In this document: piece after piece, positions 41,434 to 51,924 of the stretch
How the letters are laid out: every line of letters begins with the position of its first letter
Numbering within the stretch: the first letter of the stretch is position 1
Assembly (NCBI GenBank): GCA_037974335.1
Contig: CM075760.1
Coordinates: 60,828,515 to 60,892,514, forward strand
Length of the DNA: 64,000 bases
Source of the DNA: Prionace glauca
Taxonomy: Eukaryota > Chordata > Chondrichthyes > Carcharhiniformes > Carcharhinidae
Direction: 5' to 3'
The notes under the pieces: generated by a model
Database searches by the model: none
What the model was told of the DNA's origin: nothing
What the model saw: the letters and a program-made list of their open reading frames with translations, nothing else
Made by a program: the position numbers and the translations under genes

Positions 41434-42360
41434 TCACTCGTGAATTTGCTGGTGTCTCAGCAGCCGGGATGAAACTCTGAAACCCTTCCCACACTGAGAA
41501 CATGTGAATGGCTTCTCCCCAGTGTGAATTCGCTGGTGTACCCGCAGGTCAGATGACCGAGCGAATCCCTTCCCACACTGAGAGCAGGTGAATGGTTTCT
41601 CCCCAGTGTGAACTCGCTGGTGTTTCTGCAGGTCGGTTGACAGAGTGAATCCCTTCCCACAGTGAGAGCAGGTGAATGGTCTCTCCCCTGTGTGAACTCG
41701 CTGGTGTCTCTGCAGGACAGATGACTGAGTGAATTCTTGCCCACACTGAGAGCAGGTGAACGGTCTCTCCCCAGTGTGAAGTCGTTCGTGTCTCTGCAGG
41801 TTTGATGACTGAGTGAACCCCTCCCCACACTGAGAACAGGTGAATGGTCTCTCCCCAGTGTGAACTTGCTGATGTCTCTGCAGGTGACATGACCGAGTGA
41901 ATCCCTTCCCACACTGAGAGCAGCTGAATGGTCTCTCTCCAGTGTGAACTCGCTGGTGTGTCTGCAGGTGGGAGAGTTGAGTGAATCCCTTCCCACATTG
42001 AGAGCAAGTGAATGGCCTCTCCCCACTGCAAACTCGCTGGTGTATCTGCAGGTCAGATAACTGAGTGAATCCCTTCCCACATTGAGAGCAGGTGAATGGC
42101 CTCTCCCCAGTGTGAACTCGTTGGTGTCTCTGCAGGTCAGACAACTGAGTGAATCCCTTCCCACACTGACAGCAGGTGAATGGCCTCTCTCCAGTGTGAA
42201 CTCGCTGGTGCATCCGTAAGCTGGATAACTGAATGAATCCCTTCCCACACTGAGGGCAGGTGAATGGCCTCTCCCCAGTGTGGCTGCGCTGATGAGCTTC
42301 CAACTTAGATGGGACTCCATATCCCTTCCCACAGTCCACACATTTCCATGGTTTCTCCAT
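41434..42360 (-). CDS. C2H2 zinc-finger protein, 11 fingers
   Basis: This predicts a 308-aa protein of eleven tandem fingers, starting [15 protein letters not shown] and ending [19 protein letters not shown]. Ten fingers have complete C2H2 ligands. Finger 4 ends HQRVC, a Cys in place of the last His (C2HC), which can still bind zinc. The fingers are unusually uniform ([15 protein letters not shown]-type), indicating recent tandem expansion or gene conversion. The family-type 3' UTR is missing: the stop is followed within about 30 bp by promoter P3 sequence. A TTTTACAG acceptor at plus 42675-42676 and a decayed finger at about 42440-42510 precede the ATG. The likely promoter is 43790-44560, shared head-to-head with the ZNF at 45453. 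Confidence 0.9.
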   Translation of the reverse strand: MEKPWKCVDCGKGYGVPSKLEAHQRSHTGERPFTCPQCGKGFIQLSSLRMHQRVHTGERPFTCCQCGKGFTQLSDLQRHQRVHTGERPFTCSQCGKGFTQLSDLQIHQRVCSGERPFTCSQCGKGFTQLSHLQTHQRVHTGERPFSCSQCGKGFTRSCHLQRHQQVHTGERPFTCSQCGEGFTQSSNLQRHERLHTGERPFTCSQCGQEFTQSSVLQRHQRVHTGERPFTCSHCGKGFTLSTDLQKHQRVHTGEKPFTCSQCGKGFARSSDLRVHQRIHTGEKPFTCSQCGKGFRVSSRLLRHQQIHE

Positions 42361-42900
42361 GGTGCAGGTGTCCTTGCCTCTACTTCATCCACACACACAA
42401 GATTACAGTCTCTACCCACTGTGAATGGTGTGATATTTATTCAGACTGTGTAACTTGGTTAAAGCTCTTTAGTTAGTGCATTGGAATACACTCATTCAAG
42501 TGTGGCAGTGTGTTGATGCTTTTTCACTCACACTGACAATTCAAATCGACAGTCTGGACAATCATTTCTCCTTCTGGATTCAAAGTCCGATGATATTGAG
42601 GTCCCAAGGAAATGACTCTGTCACATCTAGACGTGATGTTTGAGATTTCGGCCTGTGATTCCTCTTTCAATATCCTGTAAAATGAATTTCCAAAAGTCAT
42701 CAGTGTCAGTGCAGGATAGAAATTCAGAACAGATAATTTTTATGGAACATTCTTTCCTCTCTCATTCCCCAAAAGCTGTCACTCGCCATTTCAGAGCTTT
42801 GACAAAGGGTCACCTGGACAAAAAACATCAGCTCTTTCCTCTCCTTATAGATGCTGCCAGACCTGCTTTTCCAGCATTTTCTCTCTTAGTTTCAGATTCC
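42361..42900 (-). other. 5' UTR and intron end of ZNF gene, with dispersed repeat
   Basis: The exon begins after the acceptor (plus 42674). The intron 42677-42785 is the conserved family segment. 42785-42905 is the 'gatgctgccagacctgct' dispersed repeat, inserted at the same place as in the remnant at 33268-33362. Confidence 0.7.
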
Positions 42901-42904
42901 AGCA

Positions 42905-43600
42905 TCTACAGTAATTTGCTTCTATAAGGCTGCAGATACCTCCTCCCACGTAACATGCGTGTGCCCGTGACATCACCACTTGTTCCCCTTATTTCTTTAG
43001 CACCCATGGTGCTCTCCACAGTAAACACAGAGGAGAAGTATTCATTAAAAATCTCACCCATCTCCTGTGGCTCCACACACAGATGGCCATACTGATTTTT
43101 AAGAGAATCTATTCTCTCCCTAGCCACCCTTTTACTCTTAGTATAGCTATAGAACCTCTTGGAATTTTCTTTAATCTTACCTGCCAGACCCATATCATAC
43201 CCTCTTTTTGTCCTCCTGATTTCCCTCTTCAGTATTTTCTTACACTTTTTATAGTCAGAGTGATTCACTTGTCCCCGATTGCCTAAACCCAATCTATGCT
43301 TCCTTCTTTTACCTGACCAGAGCCTCAATGTCCCTTGAGTGTCAGAGATCCTAAATTTACCATTCTTTCCCTTCACTCTAACAGAAATATACTGGCCCTG
43401 GACTCTTGATATCACACTTTTAAAACCTCCCATTTGCCAGTCATTCCTGTCCTTTCAAACAAACTCACCTGATCGACATTTGCTAAATCCTGCCTCATGC
43501 CCACAAAAGTGGCCCTGCTCCAGTTTAGGGCCTTGAGCTGTGGATCTGTCCTATCTTTTTCCAGAACTACTTTGAAACTATTGGTGCTCCCAATCAGAGG
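42905..43600 (-). mobile_element. CR1 fragment, linker between endonuclease and RT
   Basis: The minus strand encodes ILKREIRRTKRGYDMGLAGK, SKRFYSYTKSKR and MGEIFNEYFSSVFTVE, which align with the 59560-59770 part of the young CR1. It is a different, older CR1 subfamily truncated at both ends. Confidence 0.85.
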
Positions 43601-43604
43601 AGAG

Positions 43605-43780
43605 AGAGAGGGGGTTCCACTGTCTGGACTGTGGAAGGAAACCGGAACACCCGGAGGAAATCCACACAGACACGGGGAGAATGTAGAAACTCTGCACAGG
43701 CAGCGACCCAAGGCTGGAATTGAACCCGGGTCCCAGGCACTGTTAGGCAGCTATGCTAACCACTGTGCCACCGGGCCACA
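43605..43780 (-). mobile_element. SINE (HE1-like), head half
   Basis: Antisense head 'tgctaaccactgtgccaccg' at 43755-43778 and B box region; the 3' half is missing. Confidence 0.85.
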
Positions 43781-43839
43781 TGTCAGTGCCATCGCCCGAC
43801 CCCAGCCCAGTCTCACCTCATCTGGAACTCTCACCCATT

Positions 43840-43945
43840 CCATTGTGACGTCACACTCATTCACCCGTTCCATTGTGACGTCACACATTCACCCGTTCTG
43901 TTGTGCCGTCACACTCATTCACCCATTCCATTGTGACGTCAGAGC
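43840..43945 (+). repeat. Tandem array of four CRE-containing units
   Basis: Units of 28-30 bp carry TGACGTCA at 43846-43853, 43876-43883 and 43934-43941, and the variant TGCCGTCA at 43904-43911. Each is flanked by 'cattcacccgttc' or 'cattcacccattc'. It abuts the ZNF promoter P4. Confidence 0.88.
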
Positions 43946-44560
43946 TTTACTCTCCATTCACAATCCCTGCCGGCCTCCCACATTCAGCCTCAATGGCGGC
44001 AGTCAGCCCGGGCCCAACACTACAACCTGCGGCTCCATTTGGTACAAACGGGGAGAACCGGAAAGTTGTTTTCCGGGGTTTGGGTTTGAACAACATGTTT
44101 ACGAAGCCTCTCCACCCACCCGCAATGTTTATCGTTCCCCACATACCGTCCTCTACCTCGCATTGATCTCGCTTCCAAGTTAAAACCATCCGTCTTCCGT
44201 TATTACCCGCACTGCGCATGCTTCAGGTTCTTCCACCTCGTTCACTCCGATTGGTTGGAGGACCAGCCGCTCCCGCTCGGTCCTCCAGCCACGCCCCCTC
44301 TTCCTATTGGCCAGGAGCTGCCGTCAATCAGTCCCTGGGCATTGTGATGTGGAGCATGCGCAGTGTCACTGCTGTCCTTGGCTCTTGTTCGTTCCGGAGA
44401 AGCGGAGTCAGCGTTAGGCGGTGGCTGGGAGGGTCTGGAAACACTTTGTGGATCCGCAAACCCTTCAGAATCATTGTCAGCTCCCTGGTTTGCAGCTTCG
44501 GGGCTTCTCTCTCCCTCCCTCCCGGGAACAGACCCAGCTTAACGGCCCCATCCTGGCTCA
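43946..44560. promoter_or_regulatory. GC-rich ZNF promoter region (P4)
   Basis: It contains CAATGGCGGC (YY1-like), 'actgcgcatgct' (NRF1-like), CCGATTGGTTGGAGGACC and CCTATTGGCCAG (CCAAT boxes), and CTTCCGG-type ETS motifs. The left part (43946-44220) is paralogous to 62140-62480. It lies between the ZNF at 41434 (-) and the ZNF at 45453 (+) and probably serves both. No clear donor was identified. Confidence 0.6.
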
Positions 44561-44779
44561 GTCACTGGAGGATGGTTCACATCAGAGGATGGGGGAGGGG
44601 ACAATAAATAAGAGGTTACACTTTGGCCTCAAATCAATGAGGACTCTGATCTCTGGGAAGGAAGGAAACCCTGGGAAGTGGGCGGGGAGGATTCACAAAT
44701 ACCCGCTGGAGGCCCCAACATCCCCAATAAGACCCATTGGTTTTATTGTCAGTCTGCAGACAGGCGCTGGAGAACTGAA

Positions 44780-44905
44780 CCCATGATGTGGGTATGCCGG
44801 CGTTGGACTGGCGTAAACACAGTAAAAAGTCTGACAACACCAGTCCAACCGATTTATTTGATAGTAAATTCACAAGTGAGTTAAACCTGGTGTTGTCAAA
44901 CTGAA
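44780..44905. mobile_element. Palindromic PLE-end insertion
   Basis: 'atgccggcgttggactggcg' then 'aaaaagtctgacaacaccag', and on the other side 'aaacctggtgttgtcaaact'. Two short arms of the PLE module face each other. Confidence 0.75.
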
Positions 44906-45123
44906 CCCAGACAGAGGAGAGAGAGAGAGGAAATTGGGAGTGGAGGAAAGAAATGAAGATATAGGGTTTGGATTTCAGCCCCGGGGGGTGGAGACTGTGT
45001 GGGACAGGAACTTAAAGATATGGGGGAACAAGAGAGGAAAATATGTTCCAGAGAAACAAGAATTGTCTGTTTACAATTTCTATCCTGGACTGACAGTGAT
45101 GACGTTTCTAAACTGTTTTACAG

Positions 45124-45452
45124 GATATTGGAAATGGACGATTTACAGACTGCAACCAGTCATTCAGTTCATTGGGGTCTGAATATCATCGGCCTTTGAA
45201 TGTGGAAGGAGAAATGTTTCTCTGTTCTGTCTGTGGGAAAAGATTTTAAATATCAGTGTGACTGGAAAAGCACTGAGACACACACATCCAATTGAGTGTT
45301 CCAGTGAACTGACAATGAAAAGAGTTTTAACCTGTTACACAGCCTGGAAAAACATCACACCATTCACAACGAGGTGATACTGTACATGTTCTGTATGTGG
45401 ACGAAGCTTCAACTGATCATCCAACCTGGAGAGACACAAGGACACCGACAAT
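45124..45452 (+). other. 5' UTR part of ZNF coding exon with fossil fingers
   Basis: It follows the CTGTTTTACAG acceptor (AG 45122-45123). Two decayed fingers are visible in shifting frames, including SSNLERH-like text near 45417-45435. Confidence 0.7.
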
Positions 45453-46127
45453 GTGGGGAAACCATGGAAATGTGAGGAATGTGGTAAAGGATTCAAGTAT
45501 CCATCCCTGTTAGAAAACCATCGACGCATTCACACTGGGGAGAAACCATTCACCTGTTTTGTGTGTGGGAAGGGATTTACTCAGTTGTCCTGTTTTCAGT
45601 CACACCAACAAACTCACACTGAGGAGAAGCCATTCAGCTGTACTTCCTGTGGAAAGAGGTTCAGGTCTTCATCCAACCTCACTGCACACCAGCGAGTTCA
45701 CACCGGGGAGAGACCATTCAGCTGCTCCGAGTGTGGGAAGGGATTCACTCGATCCTCCCATCTGCTGGAACACCAGCAAACCCACAGTGAAGAGAGGCCA
45801 TTCAGCTGCACCAGTTGTGGAAAGAGGTTCAGGTCTTCACCCAATCTCATTGCCCACCAGAGAGTTCATTCGGGAAAGAAACCGTTCACCTGCTCTGTGT
45901 GTGGGAAGGAATACACTCACCCATCCAACCTGCTGATACACCAGCGAACTCACACAGGGGAGAGGCCATTCACCTGCTCTGTGTGTGGGAAGGGATTCAC
46001 AACGTCCTTTAACCTAGTGATACACCAACACACTCACACTGGCGAGAGGCCATTCACCTGCTCTGTGTGTGGGAAAGGATTCACTCAGCCATCCAACCTG
46101 CTGACACATCAACAAATTCATAAGTAA
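45453..46127 (+). CDS. C2H2 zinc-finger protein, 8 fingers
   Basis: This predicts a 224-aa protein, the shortest of the cluster, with eight complete C2H2 fingers. It starts [15 protein letters not shown] (family MEKPWKC with E2G) and ends [12 protein letters not shown]. Fingers 3 and 5 are near-identical [11 protein letters not shown](S/P)NL copies, and fingers 2 and 4 share QQTH, so a two-finger block has duplicated. Linkers vary (TEEKPF, SEERPF, SGKKPF). No effector domain is present. A related gene follows 0.7 kb downstream on the same strand, and the 5' UTR segment of this gene is duplicated in front of it. The promoter is probably P4. Confidence 0.88.
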   Translation: MGKPWKCEECGKGFKYPSLLENHRRIHTGEKPFTCFVCGKGFTQLSCFQSHQQTHTEEKPFSCTSCGKRFRSSSNLTAHQRVHTGERPFSCSECGKGFTRSSHLLEHQQTHSEERPFSCTSCGKRFRSSPNLIAHQRVHSGKKPFTCSVCGKEYTHPSNLLIHQRTHTGERPFTCSVCGKGFTTSFNLVIHQHTHTGERPFTCSVCGKGFTQPSNLLTHQQIHK

Positions 46128-46510
46128 CTGCATTGTTGGATTCCGTTACTTTTGCTGCTGTTAATCACATTTTAATACTGATAACCTGATAATATTTGGC
46201 TTGCTCCTGCTGATATTAACAAACTCTATAACTGGCTGGCTCTTAAATATCTTGGTTATGTCACAGATTTTCGGAGCTGTAAAGTCTCTTTTTGAAAGCA
46301 CCATCTGTGATATTTTCCCTTGATTCAAGAACAGCATTTCCTGGAAGTTCACCTCCAATCTTCACCATCCTGACTTGAAAATATATTTTTGAGCAGCCTT
46401 CACGGTCGCTGGCTCAAAATCCTAGAATTTCATCCCAAATAGCACTGTTGATGCACCTACACCCCAGGGACTGCAGCAGTTCAAGAAAGTAGCTCACCAC
46501 CTCCACTCTT
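46128..46510. other. 3' UTR and intergenic gap between tandem ZNF genes
   Basis: 'gttggattccgttacttttg' resembles the family 3' UTR. No promoter-like GC-rich block lies here, which matters for how the next gene is transcribed. Confidence 0.5.
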
Positions 46511-46514
46511 TCAA

Positions 46515-46811
46515 ACCTGAATATCATCAGCCTTTGAATGTGAAAAGAAAAATATTTGTCTGTTCTGTCTGTGGGAAAAGATTTTAAACATCAGTGTGAC
46601 TGGAAAAGCATCGAGACATACACACACACACACACACACACACCTGAGTGACAGTGTTCCAGTGAAGTGACTGTGAAAGAGCTTTAACCAGTTACAAAGC
46701 CTGAAGAAAAAACATACCATTCACAGTGGGGAGAAACTGTACACAGGTTCTGTGTGTGGACAAGTCTTCAACTGATTGTCCAACCTGGAGAGACACAAGG
46801 ACACCGGCACC
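46515..46811 (+). repeat. Duplicated ZNF 5' UTR segment with (CA)n
   Basis: 46515-46617 repeats 45178-45285 ('gtctgttctgtctgtgggaa'). A (CA)n run lies at 46618-46642. The decayed finger follows, as in the upstream gene. The duplicate begins 3' of the acceptor, so no splice acceptor or promoter was copied. Confidence 0.75.
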
Positions 46812-47792
46812 ATGGAGAAACCATGGAAATGCGGGGATTGTGGGAAAGGATACAGTTACCCTTCTGAACTGGAAATGCATCGACGCGCTCACACTGGGGA
46901 GAGGCCGTTCACCTGCTCCACCTGTGGGAAGGGATTCACTCAGTCATCCAGCCTGCTGACACACCAGTACGTTCACACTGATCAGACACCTTTCAAATGT
47001 TCTGACTGTGAGAAAACATTTAAAAGCAAAAAGTATCTGCTGAGGCACCAACACATTCACAGTGAGGAGAAGCCATTCACCTGCCCCTTGTGTGGGAAGG
47101 GATTCACTGCTACATCCAACCTGCAGAAACACCAGCGAGTTCACACTGACAAGAGACCCTTTAAATGTCCAGACTGTGGGAAGTGCTTTAAAACCTCTGG
47201 TGAAGTGACGTGTCATCAACGTGTTCACACTGATGAGAGACCATTCAGATGCTCTCACTGTGGGACTGGCTTCAGGCGATCATCTGAACTCACTGTACAC
47301 CAGCGAATTCACACTGGAGAGAGACCATACACCTGCTCTGCGTGTGGGAAGAACTTCATTCAGTCATACCACCTGCTGAAACACCAGCAAATTCATTCCA
47401 ATATAAAACCTTTTAAATGTTTTGACTGTGAGCAGAGCTTTAAAAGCAGCAATGGTCTCATGATGCACCAACGAGTTCACACTGGGGAGAGACCATTCAC
47501 TTGCTCTGTGTGTGGGAAGGGATTCACTCAGTCATACAATCTGCTGAAACATCAGCAAATTCACTATAATATAAAACATTATGAATGTTTTGATTACGAG
47601 CAGAACATTAAAAACAGCAATAATCTAATGATACCCCAGCAAGTTCACACCAGGGAGAGACCGGTCATCTGTTCCGAATGTGGGAATAGATTCACTGACT
47701 TACAGCAAATGCTGAGACACCAGCAACTTCACGAGTGTCTGCAGGAGTTGGATTCAGCTGTTTTTGCTGCTGTTAATCCCATTGAGGACTGA
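46812..47792 (+). CDS. C2H2 zinc-finger protein, 10 intact fingers plus one degenerate
   Basis: This predicts 326 aa from the family ATG ([30 protein letters not shown]). An in-frame ATG at 46776 would add [12 protein letters not shown], the tail of the fossil finger. Ten fingers are intact. Finger 10 (YECFDYEQNIKNSNNLMIPQ) has lost its second Cys and first His. Alternation of [11 protein letters not shown] and CFDCEQSFKSS types resembles the genes at 35521 and 53676. The protein extends 19 residues beyond the last finger (ECLQELDSAVFAAVNPIED), because the stop used by paralogs is lost and the frame reads into former 3' UTR. It may be expressed from P4 by read-through; no promoter of its own is seen. 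Confidence 0.85.
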   Translation: MEKPWKCGDCGKGYSYPSELEMHRRAHTGERPFTCSTCGKGFTQSSSLLTHQYVHTDQTPFKCSDCEKTFKSKKYLLRHQHIHSEEKPFTCPLCGKGFTATSNLQKHQRVHTDKRPFKCPDCGKCFKTSGEVTCHQRVHTDERPFRCSHCGTGFRRSSELTVHQRIHTGERPYTCSACGKNFIQSYHLLKHQQIHSNIKPFKCFDCEQSFKSSNGLMMHQRVHTGERPFTCSVCGKGFTQSYNLLKHQQIHYNIKHYECFDYEQNIKNSNNLMIPQQVHTRERPVICSECGNRFTDLQQMLRHQQLHECLQELDSAVFAAVNPIED

Positions 47793-48484
47793 ACGTGTGG
47801 GTTAATCTGAGGTGTGTAAGAAATCTGCCCCAGCCACTCTCTTCCATGGTTCAGTAGCCCTGGATGCAGAACAGAAGCTTCTTTACAACTGTGTTTAGAG
47901 TCAGGAAGAACAACGGTGAATGTTAGAAACTGTAAGATTTTATTTCTGGGAGTCAGAGATTACCTAAAAAGGCGGTCAGTGTCATTGGAGATTTTAAATC
48001 ACTGTATTCAGAAACAACAGTTTAGATATGGTACGTCAGTTAAATAGGCAGAAAAGACAGATGACCCATAACAAGTGAGAATGGTTTTCTGGATCGGGGG
48101 GAAGCTGAACTCTGCGTTTGGAGGTGACAGTCTCCTCAGAATGGTTTACTGGTCTCCGATCAGACACTCGGACGGTTGAAGTTGATCTCTGCAGCTGGAG
48201 GTGACGGTCTCCAGATCTCATTCCTCTAGATCCAGTCAATTTGGTGTCAGTCTGAATCCAGCACAAATCACTTTGAAAAACTCTTTCCTGTCCAGAGTGA
48301 TTTTCCCCCTCGAGCCCGTTTAACTTTCACTCAGAGAGTTAGTTAACATCCGGGTCATCAGATCCAACCTTATCCAGTTTAGAAATGTCTTGTTTCAGGA
48401 TTTGTGACAGAGACATGTCCTGGGTAGAGAGAACAGACCTATCCTGTGTTTGTTACCCGGTAAACTGTGTGGAAGCTTTCTTCA
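47793..48484. other. 3' flank of tandem ZNF gene
   Basis: No gene is recognised. 48090-48210 has a repeated phrase around 'ggaggtgacagtctcc' and 'ggaggtgacggtctcc', a short local duplication. Confidence 0.45.
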
Positions 48485-48487
48485 TAA

Positions 48488-48630
48488 GATGTGGAGATGC
48501 TGGAGTTGGACTGGGGTGGACACAGTAAGAAGTCTCACACCTGATGAAGGAGCATCACTCCGAAAGCTCGTGATTCCAAATAAACCTGTTGGACTTTGAC
48601 CTGGTGTTGTGAGACTTTGTACTGTTCTTC
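48488..48630. mobile_element. Small palindromic PLE-end insertion
   Basis: 'gatgtggagatgctggagtt' and 'cagtaagaagtctcac' at the left oppose 'gacctggtgttgtgagactt' at the right. Only about 140 bp remain. Confidence 0.78.
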
Positions 48631-49010
48631 ATAAGAGAGCAAGACTTTTCTGTTAATATTTAATAAATTTCTAGAAATTTTATGAAGATTCGATGGGGAT
48701 TTCAATCAAAACATGCAGTCAAATCAGAAATTGGTGTAAAACTGTTCCTGACTGTAAGTGACGCTTCCAGTCTGAAAATGAATTTGATCTGAAGTTTCCA
48801 AGTGTTTATGTGACATTCCTGAGTTTTCTGATGTAAGGCAGTGACAACAACTGGTATTTACTGTTAACAGATTAAAATATATGCTGCACAGGAGCTGAAA
48901 GGTAAGGAGAGGGAAGATGGAGAAATTGTAATTCACCAAAGGTGTACACATGGTGTTTGTCAAGATTTCCTTTTTAACTAACAATAAATTCAATGTACTG
49001 TTTGGGAGCA
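48631..49010. other. AT-rich intergenic DNA
   Basis: Nothing is recognised. Confidence 0.45.
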
Positions 49011-49014
49011 GTTC

Positions 49015-49082
49015 CAGCATTAGGATTAGGGTGAGGTATTAGTTAGGGTGAGGTGTTAGTTAGGGTTAGGATTCAGGGTGGA
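49015..49082 (+). repeat. Degenerate TTAGGG-like repeat
   Basis: GGATTAGGGTGAGG, TTAGTTAGGGTGAGG and TTAGTTAGGGTTAGG occur in tandem. It is a short interstitial telomere-like or minisatellite tract. Confidence 0.6.
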
Positions 49083-49202
49083 GGTTGGGATCTTGGTTTT
49101 GGTGCTGAGAATGCAGACAGAAATTGGGATCCTGCTGTATTTATGCGTGGAGTTCCAAGGATGGTGGAACCAGGAGTAAAAATGGAAAAAAGGTTCCAGT
49201 AC

Positions 49203-49510
49203 GGCCGTGGTGGCACAGTGGTTAGTACTGCTGCCTCTCAGCGCCAAGGACCCGGGTTCATTTCCAGCCTTGGGTAACAGTGTGGAGTTTGCACTTTCTT
49301 CCTGTGTTTACGTGGATTTCCTTCGGGTGTTCCAGTTTCCTCCCACAGTCCAAAGATGCATGGGTTAGGTTGATTGGCCATGATAAATTGCCCCTTTTAA
49401 TCAGGGAGGATTGGCATGTGAGGTTATGGGAAAAGGGCCCGGGGGGGATTGTTGTCAGTGCAGGATCAATGGGCTGAATGGCCTCCTTCTCCAGTGTAGG
49501 GATTCTATTA
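49203..49510 (+). mobile_element. SINE (HE1-like), full length
   Basis: 'ggtggcacagtggttagtac' head, 'cccgggttcatttcc' B box, 'gtgtagggattctatta' end. Confidence 0.92.
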
Positions 49511-49716
49511 TACAGTTTTATCTTGTCTGTTTCAGTGCCAGATTCTTGTTTCATCTGTTTACATGTGCTACAATTTCATTGTTTAGAGCTGTTTTTCTCA
49601 GTCCCAGATGTGGCATTCAAATTTTGGCTTCAACTATTAAATAAATTGGTTCACTGTTTCTGTGTGTGTGTGTGTCTTTCTGAATATCAGATTATGTGTC
49701 AGTGTATTTGTGTGTG

Positions 49717-50690
49717 AACAAAGCAAAGAAAATTACAGCACAGGAACAGGCCCTTCGGCCCTCCAAGTCTGCACCGACCATGCTGTCCAACTGAACTAAA
49801 GCCCCATACCCTTCTGGGGACCATATCCCTCTATTCCCACCTTATTCATGTATTTGTCAAGACGCCCCTTAAAAGTCGCTATCACATCTGCTTCCACGAC
49901 CTCCCCTGGCAACAAGTTCCAGGCACTCACCATCCTCTGTCTAAAAAAACTTGCCTTGTACATCTCCTTTAAACCTTGCCCCTCTTAAACCTATGCCCCC
50001 AGGTAATTGACTCTTCCACATTGGGAAAAAGTTCCTGACTATCCACTCTGTCCAAGCCCCTCATAAGCTTGTAGACTTCTGTCAGGTCGCCCCCTCAACC
50101 TCCATTGTTCCAAGTGAGAAGAAACCAAGTTTCTCCAACCTCTCCTCATAGTTAATGCCCTCCATGTCAGGCAACATCCTGGTCAATCTTTTTTGTACCC
50201 TCTCCAAAGCCTCCACATCCTTCTGGTGGTGTGGCGACCAGAATTGAACATTATATCCAAGTGCGGCCTAACTAAGGTTCTATAAATCTGCAACATGACT
50301 TGCCAATTTTTAAACTGGCCGGTGAAGGCATGCATGCCATATGCCATCTTGACTACCTTCTCCACCTGTGTTGCCAATTTCAGTGACCTGTGTACCTGTA
50401 CACCCAGATCCCTCTGCCTATCAATACTCTTAAGGCATCTGCCAGTTACTGTATGGTTCCTATCTGGATTAAATCTTCCAAAATGCATTCCTCACATTTG
50501 TCCGGATTAAATTCCATTTGCCGTTTCTCCGCCCAAGTCTCCGATCGATCTGTTTCCTGCTGTATCCTCTGAAAGTGCTCATTGCTATCCGCAAATTCAT
50601 CGACCTTTATGTCGTTCACAAACTTACGAATAAAACCAGTTACATTTTGCTCCAAACCATTTATATATATTACAAACAGAATCATTGTAT
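49717..50690 (-). mobile_element. CR1 LINE (subfamily B), 5'-truncated
   Basis: The antisense 3' tail 'caaagcaaagaaaattacag' and 'ggaacaggcccttcggccct' is followed rightward by the C-terminal coding block, LYRTLVRPHLD-like and QRDLGVQVHRSLKLATQVEK (50183-50488), to the region around KFVNDIKVDEF near 50640. Stops and frame breaks are present. Confidence 0.9.
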
Positions 50691-51092
50691 ATATTATAAA
50701 CAATTGTGTGTCAGTATGTGAGTCTGTCGGTGTGGGGTGTCTGTCTCTCTCTCTCTGTCTGTGTTGGTTTGAAGAACCCGATGCTAACTGCTGCCTGTTG
50801 TTTCCTTGTGTTAGTTTAATCACTGCAGTGTCTGAGAAATCAACTTCATTTTTATCTGATGTGGCTTTAAGTGTAACAGTTTTTTAAAAAATTCTTCCAT
50901 TTCTATCTCGGTGTGGGTCGAAACTCCCCACGTACGAACATAGGTGCAGGAGTAAGCCATTCAGCCCCTCGAGCCTGTTCCACCCCATTAAATGAGATCA
51001 TGGCTGTTCAGTGGCCTACCTCCATATACCTGCCTTTGGCCCATATCCCTTAATACCTTTGCTTAACAAAATATGTGTCTATCTCAAGATTT

Positions 51093-51653
51093 AAGAACAT
51101 AAGAAATAGGAAATAGGAGCAGGAGTAGGCCATCTGGCCCTTCGAGCCTGCCCCGCCATTCAATAAGATCATGGCTGATCTGTCGTGACTCAGCTCCACC
51201 TTCCCGCCCTCTCCCCATAACCCTTAATCCCTTCTCTTATCAAAAACCCATCAACCCGTTTCTTAAAAATATTTAGCGAGGCAGCCTCCACCACTTCAAC
51301 GGGCAGAGAATTCCAGAGATTCACCACCCTTTGAGTGAAGAAGTTCCTCCTCAACTCTGTTCTAAACCGCCCCCCCCTTTATCTTGAGGCTGTGCCCCCT
51401 AGTCCTACTGTCTTTTTTGAGCGGGAACAGTCTCTCCACCTCTATCCTATCCATCCCATTCATCATCTTATACGTCTCAATGAGATCTCCCCTCATTCTT
51501 CTAAACTCTAACGAGTACAAGCCTAGTTTATTCAGCCTCTCCTCATAGCTCAATCCCCTCAACTCCGGTATCAGCTGAGTAAACCTCCTCTGCACTCCCT
51601 CCAGGGCCAAAACATCCTTGCGCAGGTGCGGCGCCCAAAACTGCACACAGTAC
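51093..51653 (-). mobile_element. CR1 LINE (subfamily A), 5'-truncated, nested
   Basis: The antisense tail 'aagaacataagaaatagg' and C-terminal block ([16 protein letters not shown] to KKDSRTRGHSLKIKG) are almost identical to the young copy at 58150-61485. It is inserted in an older CR1. Confidence 0.93.
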
Positions 51654-51924
51654 TAATTTAGCATCAACTGCCTTTTGTAGAAGAGATTTCCAAACCTCTA
51701 CCATCCTTTCTGAGTAGAAGTGCTTCCTAATATCCTTCCCGAAAGGTCTAACCCTAATTGACTGCCTCCTGGATCTAGAATCTCTCACCAGTGGAAATAG
51801 TTTATCTTCATCCACCCTGCCTTTTCCTGTCTGTATCTTGAATACTTTGATCAGATAAGAAGCCCTTACCCTTCTAAATACTGAAGAATACAGGTCTAAT
51901 TTGTGTAATCTCTCCTCATAGGCT

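Noticed and set aside
43497-44183. 228-codon frame on +
   Set aside because: It crosses a CR1 fragment, a SINE, the CRE array and promoter DNA; no coherent protein.
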